Of a stretch of 64,000 bases of DNA, positions 25,985 through 34,760 are shown one piece after another; position 1 is the stretch's first letter, and every line of letters begins with the position of its first letter. The DNA is from Deltaproteobacteria bacterium (GTDB taxonomy: Bacteria; Myxococcota_A; UBA796; CAJQPC01). Both the position numbers and the translations under genes were made by a program. The stretch spans positions 37,844 to 101,843 of the forward strand of contig JADKFE010000024.1 in the NCBI GenBank assembly GCA_016717595.1, in the 5' to 3' direction. The notes beneath the pieces are model-generated. The model was not told where the DNA came from, did not search any database, and saw only the letters and a list, made by a program, of their open reading frames with translations.

Positions 25985-27376
25985 TCACTCGTACACCACG
26001 TCCTTCATCTCGATCCCCAGCCGGGCGATCCGGTAGTTGAGGTTCGATCGGGAGATGCCCACGGCCCGGGCGGCCTGGGCCTGCACCCCCTTCGCGGCCT
26101 TGAGCGCCTCGATGAGCACCCGGCGCTCGTACTCCATGAGCGCGGCCTGCAGCGTCATGCCTTCAGGCAAGATCTCCGCCTTGGGCTCTTTGCCTTGAGG
26201 GGCTTCAGGCAGCTTCACCCCCGTGAGGGTGTCGCCCCGGCTCAAGATCACCGCGCGCTCCAAGACGTGCTTGAGCTCACGCACGTTGCCCGGCCAGTGG
26301 TAGTTGATGAGCCGCTGCATCACGGCGACGGAGACCTGCAGCAAGGGGCGGTTGTTGTCTTTGCAGAACCGCCGCACGAAGTGGTCCACCAAGAGGGGGA
26401 TGTCGTCGCGGCGCTCTTGAAGCGGCGGCACGGAGATGGTGAACACGTTCAGCCGGTAGTAGAGATCCTCGCGGAACCGCCCCGCGGCCACCTCAGCGCG
26501 CAGATCACGGTTGGTCGCGGCGAGCACCCGCACGCTGACGTTCACCGTCTCGCTGCCGCCCACCCGCACGATCTCCCCGGACTCCAGGGCCCGCAGGAGC
26601 TTCACCTGGGTGGTGGGCGTGATCTCGCCGATCTCGTCGAGAAAGAGCGTGCCGCCATCGGCCTGCTCAAACTTGCCCCGGTGCTGGCGCACGGCCCCGG
26701 TGAACGAGCCCTTCTCGTGGCCGAAGAGCTCACTCTCCAGGAGGTTCTCGGGCAAGGCCGCGCAGTTCACCCGCACAAACGAGCCGTTTCGGCGCCCCGA
26801 GCGGTAGTGCAGCGCGTGGGCGATGAGCTCCTTGCCCGTGCCCGTCGGCCCCTGGATGAGCACCAGGGCCGTGGTGTCGGCGACGGTCTCGATGAGCTCG
26901 TAGACCTCCAACATCGACGAGGTCGTGCCGATGATGTTCTCGAAGCCGTACTTCTCTTGCACCTCTTGGCGAAGCTGAATCAGCTCGGCGAAGAGCGCCT
27001 TCTCTTTGAGCGCGCGCTCGACGATCAGCACCAGCTCGTCCTTAGAGACGGGCTTGATGATGTAGTCATCCGCGCCGGACTTCATGGCGAAGACCGCGTC
27101 CTGCACGGATCCGTAGCCGGTCATCACGATGACCCGCACCTCGGGGAAGCCCGCGCGCAGCGCCGCGAGCAGGTCCATGCCCGAGCGCCCAGGCATCGCC
27201 ACGTCGGTGAGCACGAGGTCCACGGGGCGCTCGGCGATGAGCTTGAGCGCGCCTTCAGCGTCCTCAGCGACGCTCACGTCCCAGCCCTGCTTAGAGAGGT
27301 TGACCCGAATCGCCGTGCGCACCGCGCGGTCGTCGTCCACCACCAAGATGCGGGGCGTAGGCGTGGTCGTGGTCAT
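25985..27376 (-). CDS. NtrC-family sigma54-dependent response regulator
   Basis: 463 residues. Receiver domain (about 9-123) with acidic pair VDDD, phosphoacceptor Asp in LVLTDVAMPG, Thr in VIVMTGYG and Lys in IIKPVS. AAA+ domain (about 147-370) with Walker A GPTGTGKE, Walker B GGTLFLDEIGE and the sigma54-contact loop as GSFTGA instead of GAFTGA. C-terminal Fis-type helix-turn-helix (AARAVGISRSNLNYRIARLGI). It should activate sigma54 promoters when phosphorylated; no histidine kinase is adjacent, so it is an orphan. It follows sppA after 4 bp, suggesting co-transcription. Confidence 0.95.
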   Translation of the reverse strand: MTTTTPTPRILVVDDDRAVRTAIRVNLSKQGWDVSVAEDAEGALKLIAERPVDLVLTDVAMPGRSGMDLLAALRAGFPEVRVIVMTGYGSVQDAVFAMKSGADDYIIKPVSKDELVLIVERALKEKALFAELIQLRQEVQEKYGFENIIGTTSSMLEVYELIETVADTTALVLIQGPTGTGKELIAHALHYRSGRRNGSFVRVNCAALPENLLESELFGHEKGSFTGAVRQHRGKFEQADGGTLFLDEIGEITPTTQVKLLRALESGEIVRVGGSETVNVSVRVLAATNRDLRAEVAAGRFREDLYYRLNVFTISVPPLQERRDDIPLLVDHFVRRFCKDNNRPLLQVSVAVMQRLINYHWPGNVRELKHVLERAVILSRGDTLTGVKLPEAPQGKEPKAEILPEGMTLQAALMEYERRVLIEALKAAKGVQAQAARAVGISRSNLNYRIARLGIEMKDVVYE

Positions 27377-27380
27377 TGCC

Positions 27381-29825
27381 TCACTTGACCTCGATCTGGT
27401 ACGGCATCAGCGCGAAGATGTGCTCCCCGGCCAGAGGCGCGTAGGGGGCCCAGGCGAGGAGCGGCTCGGGCAAGGGCGGCATCGGGCCCATCGCCCAGGC
27501 GCGCACACCCTCCATCACCGGCTCACCCCAGGCGCCCTCGCGGCCCTTCAGCGTCACCAAGGTGACGTCATCATCGGCGTCTAGGCCCGCCTCTAGCTTG
27601 GCCCGGGTGATCGCGTCTTGCAGGCCGCCCAGCTCATCCACCAGGCCGACCTCCTTCGCGTCAGTCCCCGACCACACCCGGCCCCGGGCCACGGCGTCCA
27701 CCTCCTCCATCGTCATGCCCCGGCCTTCAGACACCCGGGACTTGAACTGGCGGTAGGTCTCCTCGATGAGCCGGTCCATGGCGGCGTACTCGATCGGGTC
27801 CATCGGGCGAGAGAGCGAGTACATCCCGGCGTTGCGGCCGCGCTGGTAGACCTCGCTGCCGATGCCCACCTTGCCCATGAGCTCGCCGAAGGAGAACTTG
27901 CCGCCGTACACGCCGATGGAGCCGGTGATCGTGGCCGGCTCGGCGTAGATCGCGTCCGCCCCGGCGGCGACGTAGTACCCGCCCGAGGCCGCCACGCCGC
28001 CGAACGACGCGATGACGGGTTTGCCCTCCTCTTGCACCATCTCCACCGCGCGCCAGATCTCGTCGCTGGCGAAGGCCGAGCCGCCGGGAGAGTCCACGCG
28101 CAGCACGACGGCCTTCACGGAGCTGGACTCGGCGGCGTGAATCAAGGCGCGCACGATGGTGGCCGAGCCGGCGTTGCCGCCGCCGCCCAAGAGCCCCGGC
28201 GCCGCGCTCTCGCCGCTGGTGATCGGCCCGTCGATGTAGATGATCGCCACCTCTTTGGCCGCCACCCAGCCCGAGGTGTCGGTCAACGAGCGGTACTCAT
28301 CATCAAGCTCGTAGTTTTTGGGCAGCACACCCTCAAGCTCCTCCTCGACCTCATCGGGGTAGAGCAGGCCGTCCACGAGCCCGAGCTTGAGGGCCTCAGC
28401 GGCGGTGTAGGGCCCGCCGTCGATGAGCTCCTTCACGTGGGCCTCGGTCATGCCGCGGCCCTTCACGACGCTGTCCACCAGGGCGGCGAAGAGGTCGTCC
28501 ATCAAGGCGTTCATCTGGGTGCGCGCGGGCTCGCTGGCTTCAGTGTTGGTCCACTGCTCAGGCGCGGACTTAAACTCAGCGCGTTTGGCGTACTGGGCCT
28601 CGACGCCCACCAGGTCCAACGAGCCCTGGAGGTAGTTCATCTCGGCGCTCAGGCCGATGAGGTCTACCTCTCCGGCGGGGTGCAGGTAGACCTTGTCGCA
28701 GGCGGCGGCCAAGGCGTAGCCGCTGTTGCTCGCGGCGCCGTCGATGTAGGCCACCACGGGCTTGCCTTGGGCGCGGATCGCGGCGATGGCCGCTTGAAGC
28801 TCCTGAATCTGGGCGAAGGAGAACGGCACCGAGTCTACGGTGATGACGAGGCCCTCCACCGCCGGGTCGGTCGCGGCCACCCGCAGGCGCTCCAAGAGGC
28901 CGAGGTAGCTCTCTTGGCTCGGCCCGAAGAGCCCCGCTTGGGACTGGTACGCGAAGGCCTGGTTGAGCCGGATCAGCGGCACGGACTCCCCGGCGCCGAA
29001 GAGGTTGGCGTCGAGCGGCCCCGAGACGACATAGCCGGTGACGGCCTGGGCGTTGTCCGAGACCCAGGCGCCGCCGCCCAAGCCGCCGAAGTACACCTCT
29101 AAACCGCCGGAGAAGGCGTAGTACGAGAACTCGGGATCGGTGTCAGCCCGGGCGCGCAGCACGAGGCCGTTCACCGGGCTTGAGCGAAGGATCGCCGAGA
29201 AGGTCTGGTCCGGCGCCTTCGTGAGATCGGCCTGCTCGGTGAGGCCGTAGTCGATCGAGAGCTCAAGCTTCTCGTCGAAGGGGCGTAAGGTGGCGCTCGC
29301 GGCGTATCCGGCGGTGATGCCGCGGGTGGGCGCCGGGGAGCCGATGTTCCGCGCCACGGCGCCGAAGCCGAGCCACGAGAGCGGCCGCCAGCCGAGGCCC
29401 AGGTCCCAGGCCGTGAAGTTGCCGCCGCTGCTCGGCAGGTGCCAGGCGAGGTTCGCGCCGAGGCGCAAGTTCTGCGGCAAACGCACCGAGAACGCCGAGT
29501 TCAGGCCCCACCAAGGGGTGCCTGCCTCGTCGGCGTGAAAGGTGAGGCCCAAGCCCGTGCCGCCGGCGGTCGTGGCCAAGGCGACGGAGGAGTCCAAGGT
29601 GGTGAGCTGCTGGCGGGCCCAGAAGCCGATCGCCGCGTCGGGATCAAAACCAAGGTTCGCCGGGTTGACCCAGAGCGCCGCCGCGCCGTCCTCAGCGGAC
29701 ACCGCGCCGCCCGGGGCCTGCAAACGACCCTCCTGGGCGAAGACGAGGGGGGTCAACCCGAAGAAGAGCACGCTCAGCATGGACACTCCCGTGCGCCCGC
29801 CACACGACAGGCTCCGCTTCTTCAT
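27381..29825 (-). CDS. sppA: SppA-type S49 protease with N-terminal outer-membrane-barrel-like domain
   Basis: 814 residues from the ATG at 29825; upstream codons give no better signal. A signal peptide (LSVLFFGLTPLVFAQ) is followed by about 250 residues that read like an outer-membrane barrel or PorV/FadL-like domain (AALWVNPANLGFDPDAAIGFWARQQ, GLGLTFHADE, LGLGWRPLSWLGFGAVARNIGSP). The double S49 domain comes next: the catalytic Lys in AEFKSAPEQW of the first half and nucleophile Ser in GGVAASGGYYVAAGAD of the second, as in E. coli SppA. Ordinary SppA has a membrane helix, not this module. The product probably acts in the periplasm or at the outer membrane, degrading peptides. Confidence 0.88.
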   Translation of the reverse strand: MKKRSLSCGGRTGVSMLSVLFFGLTPLVFAQEGRLQAPGGAVSAEDGAAALWVNPANLGFDPDAAIGFWARQQLTTLDSSVALATTAGGTGLGLTFHADEAGTPWWGLNSAFSVRLPQNLRLGANLAWHLPSSGGNFTAWDLGLGWRPLSWLGFGAVARNIGSPAPTRGITAGYAASATLRPFDEKLELSIDYGLTEQADLTKAPDQTFSAILRSSPVNGLVLRARADTDPEFSYYAFSGGLEVYFGGLGGGAWVSDNAQAVTGYVVSGPLDANLFGAGESVPLIRLNQAFAYQSQAGLFGPSQESYLGLLERLRVAATDPAVEGLVITVDSVPFSFAQIQELQAAIAAIRAQGKPVVAYIDGAASNSGYALAAACDKVYLHPAGEVDLIGLSAEMNYLQGSLDLVGVEAQYAKRAEFKSAPEQWTNTEASEPARTQMNALMDDLFAALVDSVVKGRGMTEAHVKELIDGGPYTAAEALKLGLVDGLLYPDEVEEELEGVLPKNYELDDEYRSLTDTSGWVAAKEVAIIYIDGPITSGESAAPGLLGGGGNAGSATIVRALIHAAESSSVKAVVLRVDSPGGSAFASDEIWRAVEMVQEEGKPVIASFGGVAASGGYYVAAGADAIYAEPATITGSIGVYGGKFSFGELMGKVGIGSEVYQRGRNAGMYSLSRPMDPIEYAAMDRLIEETYRQFKSRVSEGRGMTMEEVDAVARGRVWSGTDAKEVGLVDELGGLQDAITRAKLEAGLDADDDVTLVTLKGREGAWGEPVMEGVRAWAMGPMPPLPEPLLAWAPYAPLAGEHIFALMPYQIEVK

Positions 29826-30071
29826 GCCACACTGCGGAGAGGGTCGCAAAGTGAGGGAGAACAAAGTGAGGAGAGCCTTGGAACTGCAAGACTTACGGCT
29901 CGGTAAAGTCGAGGATCAACGATCCAAAGTGCTGTCCTGATGAACAAATCTAAACTTCATGGTATGGTGTTGATGCTGGACCGCTCTCACGGCGACACGC
30001 CAGCACGCTCTCGCGCGCCCGCTGAATCTCCACCTTCCGACGGCCCCAACCTGGCCGGGGAGGACGCTGCA

Positions 30072-31649
30072 ATGTCCCACGCGCCCCTCACGATCACCAC
30101 CAATTCTTCCCTGCTCCGCTCGTTCCGTTGGGCGCTGCCCTTCGGCGCGTTGGGCCTCGCTTTAGGCGTCGGGCTCTCCTTGGGCCAAGGCGCCGTCGCC
30201 CAAGACCAGGCGAACGCCGCCGCCCCGGTGGCCCCGCCGCCGCCCTCCTTAGAGGCGATCCTCAAGCCGATCACCGAAGATCGCCTGTTCACCGACGCCG
30301 CCGTCGGCGTGCAGGTGGTCGATGTCGCCTCGGGCCAAGAGGTCTTCTCGTGGAAGGCCGATGACAAGCTCATGCCGGCCTCGACGATGAAGGTGCTCAC
30401 CTCGTCCGTCGCCCTGCGTGAGCTCGGGCCGGCGTTCCGCTACAAGACGGCGCTCTTGACCGACGCCAAGGCTGAGCTCGACAACAAAGGTGTGCTCGGC
30501 GGCAACCTCTACATCAAGGGCTCCGGCGACCCTACATTGGTCATCGAGAAGCTGTGGAAGCTCGTCTACGACCTCAAGATGGAGGGCGTCACCGAGGTCA
30601 GCGGCGACGTCGTCTTTGACGACACCTACATGGACAAAGAGCGCCTCATCCCCGGCTGGGACAAGAAGGCCGACATCGAGGACGGCCCCACCTACTTCTC
30701 CACCTTGGGCGCGCTCTCGCTCAACTACAACGCCGCCGCGCTCGTGGTCGGCCCTGGCCCCGAGGTCGGCGGCGCCGCCCGCGCCCAGCTCGAGGTGCCC
30801 TCCGCGGCCATCGTCGAGGTCGAGAACAAGCTCACCACCACGACCAAAGGCTCACGGCGCAACATCCGCATGGAGCGTGAGGTCGAGGGCCGCACGATGA
30901 AGCTCACGCTCACCGGCACCGTGCCCCTGGGCGGTGACGTCGAGCGTTTTTACCGTGTGGTGCCCGATCCCACGGCCTACTTCGTCGCCTGCTTCGCGGA
31001 GCTGCTCAAGGCCCACGGCATCAAGGTGAAGGGCCAATGGCGTGAGGCCGAGACCCCCGACAAGGTGCGTGAGCTGGCGAGCCTCCGCTCCGCGCCGCTC
31101 TCGGTGATCCTCATGGACGTCAACAAGAACTCCAACAACTTCTTTGCAGAGCAGGTGCTCAAGACCGTCGGCGCTGAAGTGAAGGGCGCGCCGGGCAGCA
31201 CCGCCAAGGGCCTCGAGGTCATCGCCGACTACCTCAAAGAGCTCGGCGTGGCGCCGGGTGAGTACACGGCCGTGAACGGCTCGGGGCTCTCCCGGGGCAC
31301 GAAGTTCACCGCGGCCCAGCTCAACGCCGCCCTCGTGGACATGGCCATGAACGAGGATGTCACCCATGAGTTCCGCTCGTCCCTCGCCATCGGCGGGCGC
31401 GACGGCACCTTGTGGTCCCGGTTCCGCGACTCCGACGAGGTGGATCGTGTTCGCGCCAAGACGGGAACCCTCGACGGCGTGCACTGTCTCTCGGGCTATG
31501 CGTTGGGACAGGACGGACGCCTCTATGCCTTCACCTTCTTCGTCAACGACTTGCCGTACAGCATCTCGCGCGCCCGCAAGGTGCAAGATCAGCTCGTCTC
31601 GGCGCTGTTCACCGCCGGAGGCGATGTGCTCGCCGAGCAGGCGCCCTGA
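30072..31649 (+). CDS. dacB: D-alanyl-D-alanine carboxypeptidase/endopeptidase (PBP4, S13 family)
   Basis: 525 residues from ATG at 30072, eight bases after GGGAGG; a longer frame from 29940 has no such site. A signal peptide or anchor (SFRWALPFGALGLALGVGLSLGQGAVA) leads to the class C penicillin-binding domain. Active-site motifs are in order: SxxK as PASTMK (about 101), SxN as KNSNN (about 351) and KTG as RAKTGTL (about 462). It trims or cleaves peptidoglycan cross-links in the periplasm. It lies just upstream of the envelope-machine operon but a promoter separates them. The 246-bp gap to sppA holds no recognised feature beyond the start regions. Confidence 0.95.
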   Translation: MSHAPLTITTNSSLLRSFRWALPFGALGLALGVGLSLGQGAVAQDQANAAAPVAPPPPSLEAILKPITEDRLFTDAAVGVQVVDVASGQEVFSWKADDKLMPASTMKVLTSSVALRELGPAFRYKTALLTDAKAELDNKGVLGGNLYIKGSGDPTLVIEKLWKLVYDLKMEGVTEVSGDVVFDDTYMDKERLIPGWDKKADIEDGPTYFSTLGALSLNYNAAALVVGPGPEVGGAARAQLEVPSAAIVEVENKLTTTTKGSRRNIRMEREVEGRTMKLTLTGTVPLGGDVERFYRVVPDPTAYFVACFAELLKAHGIKVKGQWREAETPDKVRELASLRSAPLSVILMDVNKNSNNFFAEQVLKTVGAEVKGAPGSTAKGLEVIADYLKELGVAPGEYTAVNGSGLSRGTKFTAAQLNAALVDMAMNEDVTHEFRSSLAIGGRDGTLWSRFRDSDEVDRVRAKTGTLDGVHCLSGYALGQDGRLYAFTFFVNDLPYSISRARKVQDQLVSALFTAGGDVLAEQAP

Positions 31650-31678
31650 GCCGCGCGGCGCTGTCCGGAGCCCAAGCG

Positions 31679-31708
31679 TTGACATGAAGAGGGGGTGCCC
31701 GGTATACA
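31679..31708 (+). promoter_or_regulatory. Strong sigma70-type promoter of the envelope-machine operon
   Basis: TTGACA (31679-31684), an 18-bp spacer and TATACA (31703-31708), the best match to the housekeeping consensus I found in this window. Transcription should start near 31715, about 80 bases before the first gene at 31797. Confidence 0.75.
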
Positions 31709-31796
31709 AGGGGTTGTGCGCGCGGCCAGGACTCGTGTGGAGCTGGCCGAGCGGTGCGCACCCTCGCCCTCCCAAGGTGTGCCTGGAGCAGAACGG

Positions 31797-32471
31797 ATGA
31801 AGCGGTTGTTTAGCCTGGCCCTCGCTGTGGGCTGCTTCGTGACCCTTGTGCCGATTGGTCGCGCCCAAGACGACGGGGGCGCCACCCCGGCGCCCGCCGC
31901 CGAGACCACTCCGGCTCCTGCCGCGCCGCCTGTGGGGGCCGCGGACACCGCGCGCTACGATCCCCAGCTCGGCACCATGGAAGAGCGCGTCAACGGCCTC
32001 AAGGAGCAGGTGTTCCGCTCCAAGGCCACGCTGCAGCTCCTCAAAGAGATCATGCTCCAGGGCTCCTCCGGCGGCGCCCGCAGCTCCGTGGTTCACGTCA
32101 ACGATCTCGGTCGCACGTACTCCATCGAGTCCGTGGCGTACTACCTCGATGGGCAGTCGATCTTCGCCAAGTACGACCCCTCGGGCTCGCTGAACGACAG
32201 CAAAGAGATCATGGTCTGGGACGGCGCGATCCCCCCGGGCCAACATCAGCTCATGGTCACCGTGGTGCTGCGTGGGCGGGGTTTCGGTGTCTTCAACTAC
32301 ATGGAAGACTACCGCCTCGATCGTGAGGCCACCTTCCCGTTCACCGCGCAGGAGGGTCAAGCCTCCAACCTGCGGGTGGTCGTGAACGAGAGCGCGCGCG
32401 GCTCTTATGTCGAGAAGCCCAAGCTCGACTTCCAGCTCCAGACCATCCAGCTTGACTCGGCGGACGAGTGA
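31797..32471 (+). CDS. Exported protein, first gene of the envelope-machine operon
   Basis: 224 residues from ATG at 31797, nine bases after GGAG; earlier in-frame codons lie in the leader. A signal peptide (LFSLALAVGCFVTLVPIGRAQ) precedes an Ala/Pro/Thr-rich linker, a short helix (MEERVNGLKEQVFRSKATLQLLKEIML) and a beta-rich domain (SSVVHVNDLGRTYSIESVAYYLDGQSIF, MVWDGAIPPGQHQLMVTVVLRGRGFGVFNYMEDY). Such proteins occur beside TPR and TolQR genes in myxobacteria, often mislabelled as dihydrolipoamide acyltransferase for their Pro/Ala linker; I see no lipoyl motif. The next gene starts 18 bp on, so it is in the same operon. A periplasmic structural or binding role is likely. Confidence 0.7.
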   Translation: MKRLFSLALAVGCFVTLVPIGRAQDDGGATPAPAAETTPAPAAPPVGAADTARYDPQLGTMEERVNGLKEQVFRSKATLQLLKEIMLQGSSGGARSSVVHVNDLGRTYSIESVAYYLDGQSIFAKYDPSGSLNDSKEIMVWDGAIPPGQHQLMVTVVLRGRGFGVFNYMEDYRLDREATFPFTAQEGQASNLRVVVNESARGSYVEKPKLDFQLQTIQLDSADE

Positions 32472-32488
32472 AGCGAGAGGGGATTCGG

Positions 32489-34759
32489 ATGAACCCCAAG
32501 TTCACACAGGACTCCGTTGTCGGGGGATGTATGCGCGTCGTGGGTGTACGATTGGGCGGTTTGGGCGTGCTCTCGCGCCTCGCGCTGATCGTCGGGCTTC
32601 TCGCCGCGCCTGGGGAAGCGGCCGCTGAGGACGTTCAGGCCGCTCTCGCTGGGGTAGGGGAGGACCTCGCCACCGCCGAGAAGCGGATCGGCGAGATCGG
32701 CGCCAACCTCACCAGCCGCCGAGGGCTCATCGGCCAGTTTGAGGCGATCGTCCGCTACGAAGACGCGCTCTTCCGCTACCTGATGGGCGACTTCGATGGG
32801 GCGGCGAAAGAGTTCTTCACGCTCATCGAGTCCGGCGCCTTGGGCGACGACGTGCGCCACGCCGACTCCCAGTGGCTCTTCGCGGAGTGCCTCTTTGAGC
32901 TCGGCAGCTACACCCTCGCTGAAGAGGGCTACAGCGTCATCCTACGCTCCGGCGACCGCCACCCCCACTTCGCGTCGTCCGTGCGCCGCCTCTTGGAGCT
33001 CTACGGCATCACCGGCGACGCCAAGGCGTTCTACAACCTCTACAACGCCTACATCGTCTCCAACAAGGTCTCCGCCACGGACGAGGTGAAGTACACCCTC
33101 GCCAAGTCGTTCCGGCGCCAAGGCGCGGCGCTCTACGTCCAGGCGAACAACCTGCGCTGGCAGGGCCAAGTCTACGGCGCCGAGGCGATGCGAGATCAGG
33201 CGGAGCAGGCCTTCGCCCGGGCCAAGTCCCAGCTCACCCAGGTGGGCGCTGGGGGCAACTTCTACGCCCGCGCCCGCTACTCCATCGGCGTCATCTTGCT
33301 CCAGCAGGGCGAGCTGAGCGCGGCCTACAAACGCGCCGAGGGCCAAGACGCCTCCGTCGCCGAGCTTCGGGCCTCCGCGTTCAGCGCCGCCATCGACGAG
33401 TTTAAGGTCGTCGCCGCCGTCCCCCAGACCTCCCCTGAAGACATCGAGGTCGTTGACTTGGCGAACCTCGCCATCGCCCGGCTCTACGACGAGCTTGGCC
33501 GCCACGACGAGGCGCTCGCCACCTACGCCCTCATCACGAACGTGTCGCGGTATTTCCCAGACGCCCTCTACGAGCGGGTCTGGACGGCGATCAAGATCGA
33601 AGACTACGACTCCGCCCTGGCCAGCGCCGAGATCTTCCTGTTGGCCTTCCCCGAGCACCGCTACACCGCCCAGCTCAAGGTCATCCAGGGCAGCCTGCAC
33701 ATGAAGGAGAAGCAGTACAAGCAGGCGCTCGTGAGCTACGAGCGCGTCGTGGCCGAGTACACGCCGCTGTACGACCGCGTCTCCAAGATCGCCGATGACA
33801 GCCTGAGCGCGAACGACTGGTTCAGCCGCCTCGCCGCCTCGCCAGATCCCGCCGCCTACTTCAACGAAGAGCTGCCCCTCTACGCCGTCGAGATGCTCGT
33901 CACCGACCCTGGCATGGCCAAGGCGCTGCGCATCTACCGCGAGGCCGAGCGCCAGCGCGCCGACATCGCCGCCTCAGAGACCCTCATCACCGAGATCGAG
34001 GCCGCTCTGGCCGCGGGCGCGGGCGGCGCCGCCCAGCAGAGCGAACAAGAGCTCACCAGCGTGAGCCTCTCCTTGCAGCGCGCCCAAGGTGAGCTGCTCG
34101 CCGCCGAGGAGTCCTTGCTCCAAGAGGTCGGTGACGCCTCGCTGCGTGAGCAGGTCGTCGCCATCACCTCTCGTCGTGAGCAGCTCCGCACCGAGCTGAC
34201 CGTCGCGCGCGCGGGCGGTGAGCTCAGCGCCAACCCCGCGCTCTCCGCCGAGTACGTCAAGCTTCGCGCCGAGCTCAAGGGCCTTCGGGGCGGCGTCTCC
34301 GACCCCATCGCCCAGGGCCAGCTCGCCGAGATCGACAAACATTGGGCGACGCTGGGTGGCCTCGACAAGAAGGTCGCCGATCTCCAAGGCCGCCTCGGCG
34401 GGGTTCAGAGCGGCGAGCTGGCCACGATTCAGCGCCGCCTCGACCAAGAGAAGGCCGCCGTCGCCGCGTCCAAGGTCGCCGTAGACGCCACCCTGGTCGA
34501 GGCCGGCGCCTTGGCGGGCCAGGTCACCCAAGAAGGTTTCCGCGAGCTTGAGGAACAATTCTCGTTGTCTATCCTCAAGGCTGATCGCGGCATCGTTGAT
34601 GTCTACTGGGTCGAGAAGGTGCGCGTGACCGATGAGCTCAAGGCGGTGAAGACCGACCGCAGCGCCATGGTCGCCAACCTTGAGGCCCAGTTCAGCGTCA
34701 TCCGTCAGGGCCTCCCGCCCGAGCCAACGCCAACGGCCGTCGAAGGGACGGAGGACTGA
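32489..34759 (+). CDS. Exported TPR and coiled-coil protein
   Basis: 756 residues from ATG at 32489, preceded by AGAGGGG; ATG at 32531 would give a tidier signal peptide (LSRLALIVGLLAAPGEAAA) and may be the real start. The first two-thirds are TPR-like helical pairs (YEDALFRYLMGDFDGAAKEFFTLI, LFECLFELGSYTLAEEGYSVIL-like, ALYERVWTAIKIEDYDSALASAEIFLL). The last about 270 residues are heptad-rich coiled coil (LSLQRAQGELLAAEESLLQEV, KKVADLQGRL). It should be a periplasmic scaffold of the neighbouring TolQR-type machine, resembling large TPR proteins such as AgmK/GltI of Myxococcus in style only. The next ATG follows its stop by one base. Confidence 0.78.
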   Translation: MNPKFTQDSVVGGCMRVVGVRLGGLGVLSRLALIVGLLAAPGEAAAEDVQAALAGVGEDLATAEKRIGEIGANLTSRRGLIGQFEAIVRYEDALFRYLMGDFDGAAKEFFTLIESGALGDDVRHADSQWLFAECLFELGSYTLAEEGYSVILRSGDRHPHFASSVRRLLELYGITGDAKAFYNLYNAYIVSNKVSATDEVKYTLAKSFRRQGAALYVQANNLRWQGQVYGAEAMRDQAEQAFARAKSQLTQVGAGGNFYARARYSIGVILLQQGELSAAYKRAEGQDASVAELRASAFSAAIDEFKVVAAVPQTSPEDIEVVDLANLAIARLYDELGRHDEALATYALITNVSRYFPDALYERVWTAIKIEDYDSALASAEIFLLAFPEHRYTAQLKVIQGSLHMKEKQYKQALVSYERVVAEYTPLYDRVSKIADDSLSANDWFSRLAASPDPAAYFNEELPLYAVEMLVTDPGMAKALRIYREAERQRADIAASETLITEIEAALAAGAGGAAQQSEQELTSVSLSLQRAQGELLAAEESLLQEVGDASLREQVVAITSRREQLRTELTVARAGGELSANPALSAEYVKLRAELKGLRGGVSDPIAQGQLAEIDKHWATLGGLDKKVADLQGRLGGVQSGELATIQRRLDQEKAAVAASKVAVDATLVEAGALAGQVTQEGFRELEEQFSLSILKADRGIVDVYWVEKVRVTDELKAVKTDRSAMVANLEAQFSVIRQGLPPEPTPTAVEGTED

Positions 34760-34760
34760 G

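Noticed and set aside
29940..30071. A 44-codon N-terminal extension of the PBP4 gene
   Set aside because: The ATG at 30072 has GGGAGG at the correct distance and gives a proper signal sequence; the extension lacks both.
30852..32360. A 502-codon minus-strand frame across the PBP4 gene end and the next gene
   Set aside because: It is antisense to the KTG motif region of PBP4, to the promoter and to the first operon gene; no domain.
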